Shown here: positions 46,415-55,723 of the stretch, in pieces
Position numbering within the stretch: the stretch's first letter is position 1
Layout: each line of letters opens with the position of its first letter
From: Streptomyces longisporoflavus
GTDB lineage: Bacteria; Actinomycetota; Actinomycetes; Streptomycetales; Streptomycetaceae
Assembly (NCBI RefSeq): GCF_014649775.1
Contig: NZ_BMTR01000004.1
Location: 248,001 to 312,000, forward strand
Reading direction: 5' to 3'
DNA: 64,000 nt
Position numbers and translations under genes: made by a program
The notes under the pieces: generated by a model
Seen by the model: only the letters and a program-made list of their open reading frames with translations
Databases searched by the model: none
What the model was told of the DNA's origin: nothing

Positions 46415-47554
46415 TTAGGCTGCGTTGGTGTGTCCGGCGAGTTCGGCGGCGCGGCGTGCGGCGCCGTCCATCGTGGTGGCCTGCTGGACCAGGGGGTGGG
46501 AGCGGGCGTCGAGGATGGCGCGGCCGCGTACGGCGTTGTTGCCGTCGAGTCGGACCACCAGCGGCTTGGTCAACCGGACGGATTCCAGGGCCTGGACGAT
46601 GCCGTCGGCGACGGCGTCGCATGCCGTGATGCCGCCGAAGACGTTGACGAAGACGGACTTGACGGCGGGGTCGGAGAGGATGACGGAGAGGCCGTCGGCC
46701 ATGATCTGGGCGGAGGCGCCGCCTCCGATGTCGAGGAAGTTCGCGGGTCGTGCTCCGCAGCCGGCGACCACGTCGAGGGTGGACATGACGAGGCCCGCGC
46801 CGTTGCCGATGATGCCGACCTCGCCGTCGAGCTTGACGTAGTTGAGGCCCTTGGAAGCGGCGGCCGACTCCAGCGGGTCGTCGTGGGCGGAGTCGTCGGC
46901 GCCCCACCGGGCTTGGCGGAAGCGGGCGTTGTCGTCCAGGGTGACCTTGCCGTCGAGGGCGAGGATCTCTCCCTGGGCGGTGCGGACGAGGGGATTCACC
47001 TCTACTAGGAGGGCGTCTTCGCGGATCAGTACCTGCCACAGCTTGACCAGGACGTCGGCCGTGGCTTCGGGTAGTCCCGCCGCGGCGGCGATCTCGGCCG
47101 CCTTGGCCTCGTCCACTCCGGCCGCCGGGTCGATCTCCACGCGCGCGACGGCCTCGGGCCGGCTCGCCGCCACCTCTTCGATGTCCATGCCGCCCTCGGC
47201 GGACGCGATGGCGAGGAAGCGTCCCGCGGCGCGGTCCAGTACGTATGAGACGTAGAACTCGCTGTCGATCTTCACGGGTTGGGCCACCATCACCTTGCGG
47301 ACGGTGTAGCCCTTGATGTCCATGCCGAGGATCTGGCGTGCGGTGATCTCGGCCGCGGCGGGATCCGCGGCGATCTTCACGCCGCCCGCCTTGCCGCGTC
47401 CGCCGGTCTTCACCTGGGCCTTGACGACGACGCGGCCTCCCAGACGTTCGGCGCCCGCGCGTGCCTCCTTGGCCGTGTCGGCGACTTCCGCCCGCGGTAC
47501 GGAGATGCCGTGTTCCTCGAAGAGTTCCCTTGCCTGGTGCTCGAACAGGTCCAT
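46415..47554 (-). CDS. sucC: Succinyl-CoA ligase beta-type subunit (SucC-like)
   Basis: A 379-residue protein from ATG 47554. ATP-grasp features: [18 protein letters not shown] at the start, [18 protein letters not shown] (nucleotide-binding loop), VEVNPL (metal-binding) and [18 protein letters not shown] (phosphate-binding). This is the standard SucC layout and length. It is the first gene of the minus-strand operon and divergent from the decarboxylase gene; the shared 200-bp region carries an inverted repeat. Confidence 0.9.
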   Translation of the reverse strand: MDLFEHQARELFEEHGISVPRAEVADTAKEARAGAERLGGRVVVKAQVKTGGRGKAGGVKIAADPAAAEITARQILGMDIKGYTVRKVMVAQPVKIDSEFYVSYVLDRAAGRFLAIASAEGGMDIEEVAASRPEAVARVEIDPAAGVDEAKAAEIAAAAGLPEATADVLVKLWQVLIREDALLVEVNPLVRTAQGEILALDGKVTLDDNARFRQARWGADDSAHDDPLESAAASKGLNYVKLDGEVGIIGNGAGLVMSTLDVVAGCGARPANFLDIGGGASAQIMADGLSVILSDPAVKSVFVNVFGGITACDAVADGIVQALESVRLTKPLVVRLDGNNAVRGRAILDARSHPLVQQATTMDGAARRAAELAGHTNAA

Positions 47555-47754
47555 GCCGGCTCCTGACGCCGTGTCCTTACGGGGAGCGAACCCCCCGCCT
47601 CCGAAAAGTGCCGCACGCCCCCTGGACACCACTGACCGGATGCGGGATAACAAGCTTCATACAGTATTCGTCGACTGTATGCAATCTACCGCGAGAGCAC
47701 CTACGAGCAGCGTGTGAGCGCTCCAACTCCCCTACGAAGGGACAGGACTTCGCC
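47555..47754. promoter_or_regulatory. Divergent oxalate promoter region with 24-bp operator
   Basis: CATACAGT (47658-47665) and ACTGTATG (47674-47681) form a perfect inverted repeat with an 8-bp spacer. On the minus strand TTGCAT, 17 bp, TATGAA reads as a -35/-10 pair spanning the repeat; on the plus strand TTCATA, 16 bp, TATGCA does likewise. A regulator bound here would cover both promoters. GntR- and IclR-type proteins use sites of about this size. Confidence 0.65.
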
Positions 47755-49449
47755 ATGCCCGACGGCAGCAGCGACACGAACCAAACCCACATCTCCGGTG
47801 GGCATCTGGTCGCCAAGGCACTCAAGGCAGAGGGTGTGGAGGTCATCTACACCCTGTGCGGCGGCCACATCATCGACATCTACGACGGCTGCGTCGACGA
47901 GGGGATCGATGTCGTCGACGTACGCCACGAGCAGGTCGCCGCCCACGCGGCCGACGGCTACGCGCGCCTCACCGGCAAACCGGGATGCGCCGTGGTGACG
48001 GCAGGACCGGGAACCACGGACGCCGTCACGGGCGTCGCCAACGCCTTCCGCGCGGAATCCCCCATGCTGCTCATCGGCGGCCAGGGAGCGCACACCCAGC
48101 ACAAGATGGGGTCCCTTCAGGACCTTCCGCACGTCGACATGATGACGCCCATCACCAAGTTCGCCGCGACCGTACCGGACACGGCGCGCGCCGCGGACAT
48201 GGTGTCGATGGCCTTCCGCGAGTGCTTCCACGGTGCTCCGGGACCGTCCTTCCTGGAGATCCCGCGCGATGTGCTCGACGCCAAGGTGCCGGTGGAAAAG
48301 GCGCGGGTGCCGCGGGCCGGGCAGTACCGCGCCTCCACCCGCTCGACCGGCGACCCCGAGGCGATAGAGAAGCTCGCCGACCTGCTCGTGCACGCCGAGA
48401 AGCCCGCGATCCTGCTCGGCAGCCAGGTGTGGACGACTCGGGGCACCGCCTCCGCCATCGAACTCGTGCGGACCCTCAATGTGCCCGCCTACATGAACGG
48501 CGCGGGCCGCGGCACCCTGCCGCCCGGCGACCCGCACCACTTCCAACTCTCGCGCCGGTACGCCTTCTCCAACGCCGATCTCATCGTCATCGTGGGGACG
48601 CCCTTCGACTTCCGTATGGGCTACGGCAAGCGGCTCTCCCCCGACGCCACCGTCGTACAGATCGACCTGGACTACCGCACCGTCGGCAAGAACAGGGACA
48701 TCGACCTGGGCATCGTCGGAGACGCGGGGCTGATCCTGAAGTCCGTCACCGAGGCCGCGTCGGGGCGGCTCAACGGAGGCGCCGCCAAGCGCAAGGAGTG
48801 GCTCGACGAGCTGCGCGCCGCCGAGCAGACGGCGATCGAGAAGCGGCTGCCGAACCTGAAGTCCGACGCCTCGCCGATCCACCCCTACCGCCTCGTCAGC
48901 GAAATCAACGACTTCCTTACCGAAGACTCCATCTACATCGGCGACGGCGGCGACATCGTCACCTTCTCCGGACAGGTAGTGCAGCCCAAGTCGCCCGGCC
49001 ACTGGATGGACCCGGGGCCCCTCGGCACGCTCGGCGTCGGCATCCCCTTCGTGCTCGCCGCCAAGCAGGCCCGGCCCGACAAGGAGGTGGTGGCCCTCTT
49101 CGGAGACGGCGCCTTCTCGCTGACCGGATGGGACTTCGAGACGCTCGTCCGCTACAACCTGCCCTTCGTCGGAATCGTCGGCAACAACTCCTCGATGAAC
49201 CAGATCCGTTACGGCCAGAAGGCCAAGTACGGCGAGGAGCGCGAGCGCGTCGGCAACACCCTCGGAGACGTCCACTACGACAAGTTCGCCCAGATGCTCG
49301 GCGGCTACGGCGAAGAGGTACGCGACCCCGCCGACATCGGCCCGGCGCTGCGCCGGGCCCGCGAATCGGGCAAGCCCTCGCTGATCAACGTATGGGTCGA
49401 CCCGGACGCGTACGCCCCCGGAACCATGAACCAGACCATGTACAAGTGA
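47755..49449 (+). CDS. oxc: Oxalyl-CoA decarboxylase
   Basis: A 564-residue ThDP enzyme from ATG 47755. The N-terminal Glu that activates thiamine is in RHEQVAAHAADGYAR (about 58). The ThDP/Mg motif GDGAFSLTGWDFE ends in VGIVGNN (about 451-480), and the following SSMNQIRYGQ matches oxalyl-CoA decarboxylases. Reaction: oxalyl-CoA to formyl-CoA and CO2. The gene is first in the plus operon, with the CoA-transferase 12 bp downstream. Length (about 560-570 aa) is as expected. Confidence 0.9.
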   Translation: MPDGSSDTNQTHISGGHLVAKALKAEGVEVIYTLCGGHIIDIYDGCVDEGIDVVDVRHEQVAAHAADGYARLTGKPGCAVVTAGPGTTDAVTGVANAFRAESPMLLIGGQGAHTQHKMGSLQDLPHVDMMTPITKFAATVPDTARAADMVSMAFRECFHGAPGPSFLEIPRDVLDAKVPVEKARVPRAGQYRASTRSTGDPEAIEKLADLLVHAEKPAILLGSQVWTTRGTASAIELVRTLNVPAYMNGAGRGTLPPGDPHHFQLSRRYAFSNADLIVIVGTPFDFRMGYGKRLSPDATVVQIDLDYRTVGKNRDIDLGIVGDAGLILKSVTEAASGRLNGGAAKRKEWLDELRAAEQTAIEKRLPNLKSDASPIHPYRLVSEINDFLTEDSIYIGDGGDIVTFSGQVVQPKSPGHWMDPGPLGTLGVGIPFVLAAKQARPDKEVVALFGDGAFSLTGWDFETLVRYNLPFVGIVGNNSSMNQIRYGQKAKYGEERERVGNTLGDVHYDKFAQMLGGYGEEVRDPADIGPALRRARESGKPSLINVWVDPDAYAPGTMNQTMYK

Positions 49450-49461
49450 GGAGCCCGTGCG

Positions 49462-50694
49462 ATGACGACCAAGGCTCTTGAGGGCGTACGCGTCCTCGAC
49501 ATGACACACGTCCAGTCCGGGCCCTCCGCCACCCAGCTGCTCGCCTGGCTCGGTGCGGACGTGGTGAAGCTGGAGGCGCCCTCCGGGGACATCACGCGCA
49601 AGCAGCTGCGTGATCTCCCGGACGTCGACTCGCTCTACTTCACGATGCTCAACTGCAACAAGCGGAGCATCACCCTCAACACCAAGACCGAGCGGGGCAA
49701 GGAACTCCTGACGGAACTGATCCGGCGCTCCGACGTGATGGTCGAGAACTTCGGTCCCGGTGCCGTGGACCGGATGGGCTTCACCTGGGAGCGCATCCAG
49801 GAGATCAACCCGCGCATCGTCTACGCCTCGATCAAGGGCTTCGGAGACGGCCCCTACACCAACTTCAAGGCCTACGAAGTGGTCGCGCAGGCCATGGGCG
49901 GCTCCATGTCGACCACCGGCTTCGAGGACGGACCACCGCTCGCCACTGGCGCCCAGATCGGCGACTCCGGGACCGGCATCCATGCCGTGGCCGGCATTCT
50001 CGCCGCCCTCTTCCAGCGGGAGAACACCGGTCGCGGGCAGCGCGTGAACGTGGCCATGCAGCACGCCGTGCTCAACCTGTGCCGGGTCAAGCTGCGCGAC
50101 CAGCAGCGCCTGGCGCACGGACCGCTCGCCGAGTATCCGAACGACGACTTCGGGGACGAGGTGCCGCGCTCGGGCAACGCGAGCGGGGGCGGGCAGCCCG
50201 GCTGGGCGGTCAAATGCGCGCCCGGCGGACCGAACGACTACGTGTACGTCATCGTGCAGCCCGTGGGCTGGCAGCCGCTCACCGAGCTCATCGGGCGTCC
50301 CGAGCTCGCGGAGGACCCTGAGTGGGCTTCTCCGGAGTCACGGCTTCCCAAGCTCGGCAAGATGTTCCAGCTGATCGAGGAGTGGTCCTCCACGCTCCCC
50401 AAGTGGCAGGTCCTGGAGCGGCTCAACGCCCACAACATCCCCTGCGGCCCGATCCTCTCCACCAAGGAGATCATCGAGGACGCCTCGCTGGCCGCGAACG
50501 AGATGGTCGTCGAGGTCCCGCATCCGCAGCGCGGCTCCTTCACCACGGTCGGCTCCCCGCTGAAGCTGTCGGACTCCCCCGTGAACGTGGTCAGTTCGCC
50601 GCTTCTCGGCGAGCACAACGCGGAGGTCTTCGTCGGTGAGCTCGGCCTCGGCGACGAGGAACTGCGTCTGCTCAAGTCGAACGGAGTGATCTGA
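49462..50694 (+). CDS. frc: Class III CoA-transferase, formyl-CoA:oxalate type
   Basis: A 410-residue family III (CaiB/Frc) CoA-transferase. The catalytic aspartate is in IGDSGTG (Asp 168; Asp169 in the characterised formyl-CoA transferase). [20 protein letters not shown], then [16 protein letters not shown], is the conserved N-terminal part, and [14 protein letters not shown] another family block. It transfers CoA from formyl-CoA, or as in UctC-type enzymes from succinyl-CoA, to oxalate. The adjacent SucCD-like pair makes the succinyl-CoA donor plausible. Confidence 0.9.
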   Translation: MTTKALEGVRVLDMTHVQSGPSATQLLAWLGADVVKLEAPSGDITRKQLRDLPDVDSLYFTMLNCNKRSITLNTKTERGKELLTELIRRSDVMVENFGPGAVDRMGFTWERIQEINPRIVYASIKGFGDGPYTNFKAYEVVAQAMGGSMSTTGFEDGPPLATGAQIGDSGTGIHAVAGILAALFQRENTGRGQRVNVAMQHAVLNLCRVKLRDQQRLAHGPLAEYPNDDFGDEVPRSGNASGGGQPGWAVKCAPGGPNDYVYVIVQPVGWQPLTELIGRPELAEDPEWASPESRLPKLGKMFQLIEEWSSTLPKWQVLERLNAHNIPCGPILSTKEIIEDASLAANEMVVEVPHPQRGSFTTVGSPLKLSDSPVNVVSSPLLGEHNAEVFVGELGLGDEELRLLKSNGVI

Positions 50695-50697
50695 TTG

Positions 50698-52842
50698 ATG
50701 GCCGAAGACCGCGCACTGACGGTGCGGGCGCTCCTCGACTCGGTGCGCGCGGAGGGGCGGTCCTCCCTGACGGCTCCGGAGGGCAAGATCCTCGCGGACG
50801 CGTACGGGATCGCCGTACCGGGCGAGGAGCTGGCGACGGACGTCGACGAGGCGGTGGCGCACGCGGACCGCTTCGAGGGACCCGTCGTCATGAAGATCGT
50901 CTCCCCCGACATCCTGCACAAGACCGACGCGGGCGGCGTCGTCGTCGGGGTGGAGGGAGCCACCGACGTACGGGCCGCCTTCCGAGAGATCGTCGCCAAC
51001 GCGCGCGCGTACGCGCCGGAGGCACGTATCGAGGGTGTGCAGGTGCAGGAGCTGCTGCCCTCCGGCCAGGAAGTCATCGTCGGGGCGGTGACCGATCCGA
51101 CGTTCGGGAAGGTCGTCGCCTTCGGACTCGGCGGCGTGCTCGTCGAGGTCCTCAAGGACGTCACGTTCCGCCTCGCGCCGGTCGACGCGGACGAGGCCGC
51201 CTCGATGCTCGACTCGATCCGCGCCGCCGAGATCCTGCGCGGCGTGCGGGGCGCGCCGGCGGTGGACCGGTGGGCCCTCGCCGAGCAGATACGCCGGGTG
51301 TCGCAGCTGGTGACCGACTTCCCGGAGATCGCCGAGGTGGACCTCAACCCGGTGATCGCCACCCCGGAGGGCGCGATCGCCGCGGACATCCGCGTCATCC
51401 TCTCCGAAGGGGTCACGAAACAGCGCCGTACGTACACGCGCGAGGAGATGCTCACGTCGATGCGGCGGCTGATGGAGCCCCGCTCCGTCGCCGTGATCGG
51501 CGCGTCCAACGAACCGGGCAAGATCGGCAACTCGGTGATGCGCAACCTCATCGACGGCGGCTTCTCCGGCGAGATCCATCCGGTGAACCCCAAGGCCGAT
51601 GACATCTTGGGCCGCAAGGCGTACAAGAGTGTCACGGACGTTCCCGGTGAGGTGGATGTGGCGGTCTTCGCGATCCCCGCAAAGTTCGTGGCGTCGGCCT
51701 TGGAGGAGGTGGGTCGCAAGGGCATCCCCAACGCGGTCCTGATCCCTTCCGGGTTCGCCGAGACCGGTGAACACGCCCTCCAGGACGAGATCGTGGAGAT
51801 CGGCGAGCGGCTCGGAGTGCGCCTTCTCGGCCCGAACATCTACGGCTACTACTCGACGTGGCAGGACCTGTGCGCCACGTTCTGCACGCCATACGACGTC
51901 AAGGGCGGGGTCGCCCTGACGAGCCAGTCCGGCGGCATCGGGATGGCCATCCTCGGCTTCGCGCGCACCACGAAGACGGGCGTCTCGGCGATCGTCGGCC
52001 TCGGCAACAAGTCCGACCTGGACGAGGACGACCTCCTCACCTGGTTCGGCGAGGACCCCAACACGAAGTGCATCGCGATGCACCTGGAGGACCTCAAGGA
52101 CGGCCGTGCCTTTGTGGAGGCGGCGAAGGCGACCGTTCCGAAGAAGCCCGTCGTGGTCCTGAAAGCCGGGCGTACGGCCGCCGGGGCGAGGGCCGCCGGA
52201 TCGCACACGGGCGCCCTGGCGGGCGACGACGCCGTGTACGACGACATCCTCCGGCAGGCGGGCGTCATCAGGGCCCCCGGCCTCAACGAAATGCTGGAGT
52301 ACGCGCGCGCGTTGCCGGTCCTTCCCACTCCGCGGGGCGACAACATCGTCATCATCACGGGCGCGGGCGGCTCCGGGGTGCTGCTCTCCGACGCGGTGAC
52401 CGACAACGGGCTGCGGCTCATGGAGATCCCCGACGACCTGGACGCGTCCTTCCGGGCGTTCATCCCGCCCTTCGGGGCAGCGGGGAACCCCGTCGACATC
52501 ACGGGGGGCGAGCCGCCGTCTACGTACGAGGCGACGATCCGGCTGGGCCTGGAGGACCCGCGCATCCACGCGCTCGTCCTGGGCTACTGGCACACCATCG
52601 TCACCCCTCCCATGGTCTTCGCCGAACTGACGGCCCGCGTGGTCGCGGAGTTCCGCGAGCGCGGCATCGAGAAGCCCGTCGTGGCATCCCTGGCGGGCGA
52701 CGTCGAGGTGGAGGAGGCCTGCCAGTACCTCTTCGAGCGCGGGGTCGTGGCGTATCCGTACACGACGGAGAAGCCGGTGGCCGCGCTCGGCGCGAAGTAC
52801 CGGTGGGCCCGGGCGGCCGGTCTGTTGGGGGGCGGTCGATGA
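50698..52842 (+). CDS. ADP-forming acyl-CoA synthetase, ATP-grasp domain first
   Basis: 714 residues from ATG 50698 (a TTG at 50695 is adjacent). Residues about 25-235 are the ATP-grasp beta-type half (GPVVMKIVSPDILHKTDAGG, then AEVDLNPV). Residues about 255-714 are the CoA-binding alpha-type half (SVAVIGASNEPGKIGNSVMR, GPNIYGYY, and SHTGALAGD with the likely phospho-His). In the archaeal acetyl-CoA synthetases the alpha half usually comes first, so the order is reversed, as in many bacterial fused forms. Located 3 bp after the transferase, it may activate oxalate or formate at the cost of ATP. Confidence 0.87.
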   Translation: MAEDRALTVRALLDSVRAEGRSSLTAPEGKILADAYGIAVPGEELATDVDEAVAHADRFEGPVVMKIVSPDILHKTDAGGVVVGVEGATDVRAAFREIVANARAYAPEARIEGVQVQELLPSGQEVIVGAVTDPTFGKVVAFGLGGVLVEVLKDVTFRLAPVDADEAASMLDSIRAAEILRGVRGAPAVDRWALAEQIRRVSQLVTDFPEIAEVDLNPVIATPEGAIAADIRVILSEGVTKQRRTYTREEMLTSMRRLMEPRSVAVIGASNEPGKIGNSVMRNLIDGGFSGEIHPVNPKADDILGRKAYKSVTDVPGEVDVAVFAIPAKFVASALEEVGRKGIPNAVLIPSGFAETGEHALQDEIVEIGERLGVRLLGPNIYGYYSTWQDLCATFCTPYDVKGGVALTSQSGGIGMAILGFARTTKTGVSAIVGLGNKSDLDEDDLLTWFGEDPNTKCIAMHLEDLKDGRAFVEAAKATVPKKPVVVLKAGRTAAGARAAGSHTGALAGDDAVYDDILRQAGVIRAPGLNEMLEYARALPVLPTPRGDNIVIITGAGGSGVLLSDAVTDNGLRLMEIPDDLDASFRAFIPPFGAAGNPVDITGGEPPSTYEATIRLGLEDPRIHALVLGYWHTIVTPPMVFAELTARVVAEFRERGIEKPVVASLAGDVEVEEACQYLFERGVVAYPYTTEKPVAALGAKYRWARAAGLLGGGR

Positions 52843-52859
52843 GGTGACCGGTGCGGGGT

Positions 52860-52884
52860 CCTGCCGGCGGTGCGCGCCGGCAGG
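52860..52884 (+). terminator. Hairpin between synthetase and antiporter genes
   Basis: CCTGCCGGC (52860-52868) pairs with GCCGGCAGG (52876-52884), a 9-bp stem with a 7-nt loop. Partial terminator or attenuator, which would lower transporter expression relative to the enzymes unless it has its own promoter in 52885-52967. Confidence 0.55.
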
Positions 52885-52967
52885 GCCCGGGACCCGTGCG
52901 CACACGAAAGGTATTGGACAGGGGGCGCTGGCCAGGATCTTTTCGACGCAAGGGGTGCTGAACCAAC

Positions 52968-54356
52968 ATGACGACAACTGACATATCCACAGCCGTCCCA
53001 TTCAGGGAGGTGACGGACGCCAACGGCCGGATGTACCGGGTCGGCGAGACCGACATCGACATCATGGGCCGCAAGCGCAAGTGGATGGTCATCCTGCCGT
53101 GGATCGGCATGATGGGCATCAGCTCGGCCGAGTACGCGTTCGCGTCGGCCGAGGACACCCTGCACACCGCGCATTCCTGGGGCGACACCCATATCTTCTG
53201 GATGCTGGGCGTGTGGGTCTTCTTCCAGGCCGCGGTGGCCTTCCCCGCGGGCAAGCTGCGCGAGAGCGGCAAACTTCCGGCACGCTGGGCGATGATGTGC
53301 GGCGCTCTCGGCACTCTGCTGGGCTATCTGTCACTGGCGTTCGCGCCGCATGTCGTCGTCGCCTATATCGGCTTCGGCATGTTCAGCGGTATGGGCGCCG
53401 GAATGGTCTACGCGACCTGCGTGAACATGGTCGGCAAGTGGTATCCCGAACGAAAGGGAGGAAAGACCGGATTCGTCAACGGCGGATTCGCCTACGGCTC
53501 GGTGCCGTTCGTGTTCATCTTCACCGGCTTCATGGACCTGACCAACTTCCGCTGGGTGCTCGTGTCCGTCGGCCTCTTCCTCGCGGCGATGGTGGCCGTG
53601 GCGGGCTACTTCTTCCAGGACCCGCCGAAGAACTGGTGGCCGGCCGACGTGGACCCGCTGCGGCCGCCGACGGACCCGCGGGCCAGGCGCGCGATGGCGA
53701 TGAACCCTCCCGCAGTACGGCAGTACACACCGAAGGAGGCGTGGCAGACCGGCCGAGTGGCACTGATGTGGTTCTGCCTGTTGTGCACGTCGGGCGTGAA
53801 CATCTTCGGCATCGCGTTCCAGGTGGACATCGGAAAGGAAGCCGGATTCGCCGGCGGAATCGTCGCCACGGCCATGTCCCTGAAGGCCATCGTGAACGGC
53901 ACGGGCCGAGGCGTCATCGGCTGGCTCTCGGACCTCTACGGACGCAAACGCTGCCTCATCTTCGTCTGTATCGTCCTCGGCCTTTCCCAGTACGGCATCC
54001 TGTGGTCCGCGAACATCGAGAACCTTCCGCTGTTCCTGGTCTTCTCCAGCATCTCCGGCTTCGGTGGCGGAGCCATCTTCCCGATGTTCGCCGCGATGAC
54101 GGCGGACTACTTCGGCGAGAACAACAACGCCTCCAATTACGGCCTGGTCTACAGCTCCAAACTTGTTTCGGGGCTTCTCGGCTCCGGTATGGGTGCCGTC
54201 GTGGTGAGCAACTGGGGCCACACCGGAGCCTTCACCCTGGCCGGCTCCATCTCCCTGTTCGCCGGATTCATCGCGCTCTTCCTCTCACAGCCCGGGAGGC
54301 CGAAGGACAAAGGCATCAAACCCAATCCGCAACCCCTCGGCGAGGAGATGGCCTGA
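52968..54356 (+). CDS. Oxalate/formate antiporter family MFS transporter
   Basis: A 462-residue membrane protein with 12 predicted helices. Family marks: WVFFQAAVAFPAGKLRESGK, then GMGAGMVYATCVNMVGKWYP, and an intracellular GWLSDLYGRKR. A lysine in GLVYSSKLVSGLLG (helix 11) corresponds in position to Lys355 of OxlT, and the arginine in NGTGRGVIGWL to its Arg272, the residues that bind oxalate. The N-terminal 35 residues form a hydrophilic extension. It imports oxalate or exchanges it for formate, completing the catabolic cluster. Confidence 0.87.
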   Translation: MTTTDISTAVPFREVTDANGRMYRVGETDIDIMGRKRKWMVILPWIGMMGISSAEYAFASAEDTLHTAHSWGDTHIFWMLGVWVFFQAAVAFPAGKLRESGKLPARWAMMCGALGTLLGYLSLAFAPHVVVAYIGFGMFSGMGAGMVYATCVNMVGKWYPERKGGKTGFVNGGFAYGSVPFVFIFTGFMDLTNFRWVLVSVGLFLAAMVAVAGYFFQDPPKNWWPADVDPLRPPTDPRARRAMAMNPPAVRQYTPKEAWQTGRVALMWFCLLCTSGVNIFGIAFQVDIGKEAGFAGGIVATAMSLKAIVNGTGRGVIGWLSDLYGRKRCLIFVCIVLGLSQYGILWSANIENLPLFLVFSSISGFGGGAIFPMFAAMTADYFGENNNASNYGLVYSSKLVSGLLGSGMGAVVVSNWGHTGAFTLAGSISLFAGFIALFLSQPGRPKDKGIKPNPQPLGEEMA

Positions 54357-54382
54357 CGACGCGATCAGCACTCCGAGTGACG

Positions 54383-54427
54383 TCAAACAGCTCTCGCCGC
54401 GCATCTTCCGCGCGGCGAGAGCTGTTT
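54383..54427. terminator. Bidirectional terminator between convergent genes
   Basis: CAAACAGCTCTCGCCGCG (54383-54400) pairs with CGCGGCGAGAGCTGTTTG (54410-54427), an 18-bp perfect stem and short loop, flanked by A and T so it works in both directions. Confidence 0.9.
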
Positions 54428-54437
54428 GTGCGTGCGG

Positions 54438-55601
54438 TCAGCGCTTCTTGCGGAGTGCCGCCAGGTTGTCGTAGCCGATCTTCGCGAGCTTCAGGGACTG
54501 CCCGGCGTCGGTGGCACTGGGCGCGTTGTCCTGCTCGACCATGGGGTTGTGGTAATTCTTCTCGCCCACACGGCTGAAGAAGGTGCGGTAGTCGATAACA
54601 CCCTCACCGAAGGCCACCATGTCGTAGCCCTGGCCGCTCGTGTCGTTGCGCGTGCCGTCCTTGGCGTGGAACAGCGGGAAGCGCTTGTTGTCGCGGCTGA
54701 CGAGCCCGGCCGGGTCGAAGACCTTCTTGCGCTGCGAGCCGTCGTGCGCGGTGTACGTGTGGAACTTGTACTGCGCGACGTGCGCCCAGTAGATGTCCAT
54801 CTCCAGCCAGACCGACCTCGGGTCCGTGGCCTTGAGGAAGTACTCCAGTTTGCGGATGCCGGAGCTGCGGGTCGGACGGCCCTGCGCGTCGAGCGGCCCG
54901 CCGTCGAGCAGGAAGCCGTATGCCGCGTCGTGGTTGTGGGTGTAGAGCTTGATGCCGGCCTTGCGCGCGATGGCGCCCATGGCGTTCCACTTGTCGGCGG
55001 CGACGTCCCAGTCGGCCTTGTACGAGCTGTTGGTGGGGTCGCCACCGGTGCCCATGTGGTCCATGCCCAGGATGTTGGCGATCTCCAGGTGCTTCTTGAA
55101 CGTGTCGAGGTCGGGCTGCGTGAGCGGCCACGACCCCGGTATGAAGCCGTGGTTGCCCCGGGCACGCAGGCCGTACTCGTCGAGCCATGAGCGCAGCAGT
55201 TTGGCACCCGCGACGGATTCGAGGGCGGCGCCGCCGGGGGCGTTGGCGTGCTGGTTGTAGCCCGCGAACTCGACCTGCTTGTACCCGTAGCGCGCCAGCT
55301 CCTTGAACACCTCGCGGAAACCGGAGGGCAGAGTGCTGGTGAGCGGGTCGCGGCCGGTCGCGTCACGCACCGTGTAGAGGATGATTCCGCGCTTCTTGGC
55401 GGGCACCAGCTCGCGGCCGTGACCGTGGCCATGGCCGCCCTTGGTCTGCGGCTGGGCGAAGGCGGGTGCCGCGCCGAACACGGGCGCGGCGACAGCGCCG
55501 GCGCCCACGGCGGTGCATGTGCTGAGGAAGCGGCGGCGGTTGATGCCGAGTCGCTGTCTGAGCGCCTCGTCGGCGGCGGAAGTCTCGTGGAAGTCGGTCA
55601 C
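54438..55601 (-). CDS. Tat-exported sugar phosphate isomerase/epimerase-like protein
   Basis: A 387-residue protein from ATG 55601. The N-terminus carries a twin-arginine signal (NRRRFLSTCTAVGAGAVAAP), with cleavage likely after AFA about residue 49, so it acts outside the membrane. The rest is a xylose isomerase-like TIM barrel: YGYKQVEFAGYNQHANAP, LYTHNHDA and WLEMDIYWA, with His/Glu/Asp metal ligands. The substrate is not clear. It is separated from the ebo genes by 122 bp and could be independently transcribed. Confidence 0.88.
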   Translation of the reverse strand: MTDFHETSAADEALRQRLGINRRRFLSTCTAVGAGAVAAPVFGAAPAFAQPQTKGGHGHGHGRELVPAKKRGIILYTVRDATGRDPLTSTLPSGFREVFKELARYGYKQVEFAGYNQHANAPGGAALESVAGAKLLRSWLDEYGLRARGNHGFIPGSWPLTQPDLDTFKKHLEIANILGMDHMGTGGDPTNSSYKADWDVAADKWNAMGAIARKAGIKLYTHNHDAAYGFLLDGGPLDAQGRPTRSSGIRKLEYFLKATDPRSVWLEMDIYWAHVAQYKFHTYTAHDGSQRKKVFDPAGLVSRDNKRFPLFHAKDGTRNDTSGQGYDMVAFGEGVIDYRTFFSRVGEKNYHNPMVEQDNAPSATDAGQSLKLAKIGYDNLAALRKKR

Positions 55602-55723
55602 GGGTGCCTCTCTCGGGCTCTCGGGCTCTTGGACTCTCGGGGTTTTCCCGGATCTTTCGACGGGCTGGCGGACGCCACTGGCGCGTTGTCAGTGACGCGT
55701 GCTTCACTCTCGGTAATGGCTCC

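Noticed and set aside
47701..50118. Minus-strand frame of over 800 codons opposite oxalyl-CoA decarboxylase and the transferase
   Set aside because: Antisense shadow; sense genes are recognisable enzymes with ribosome sites.
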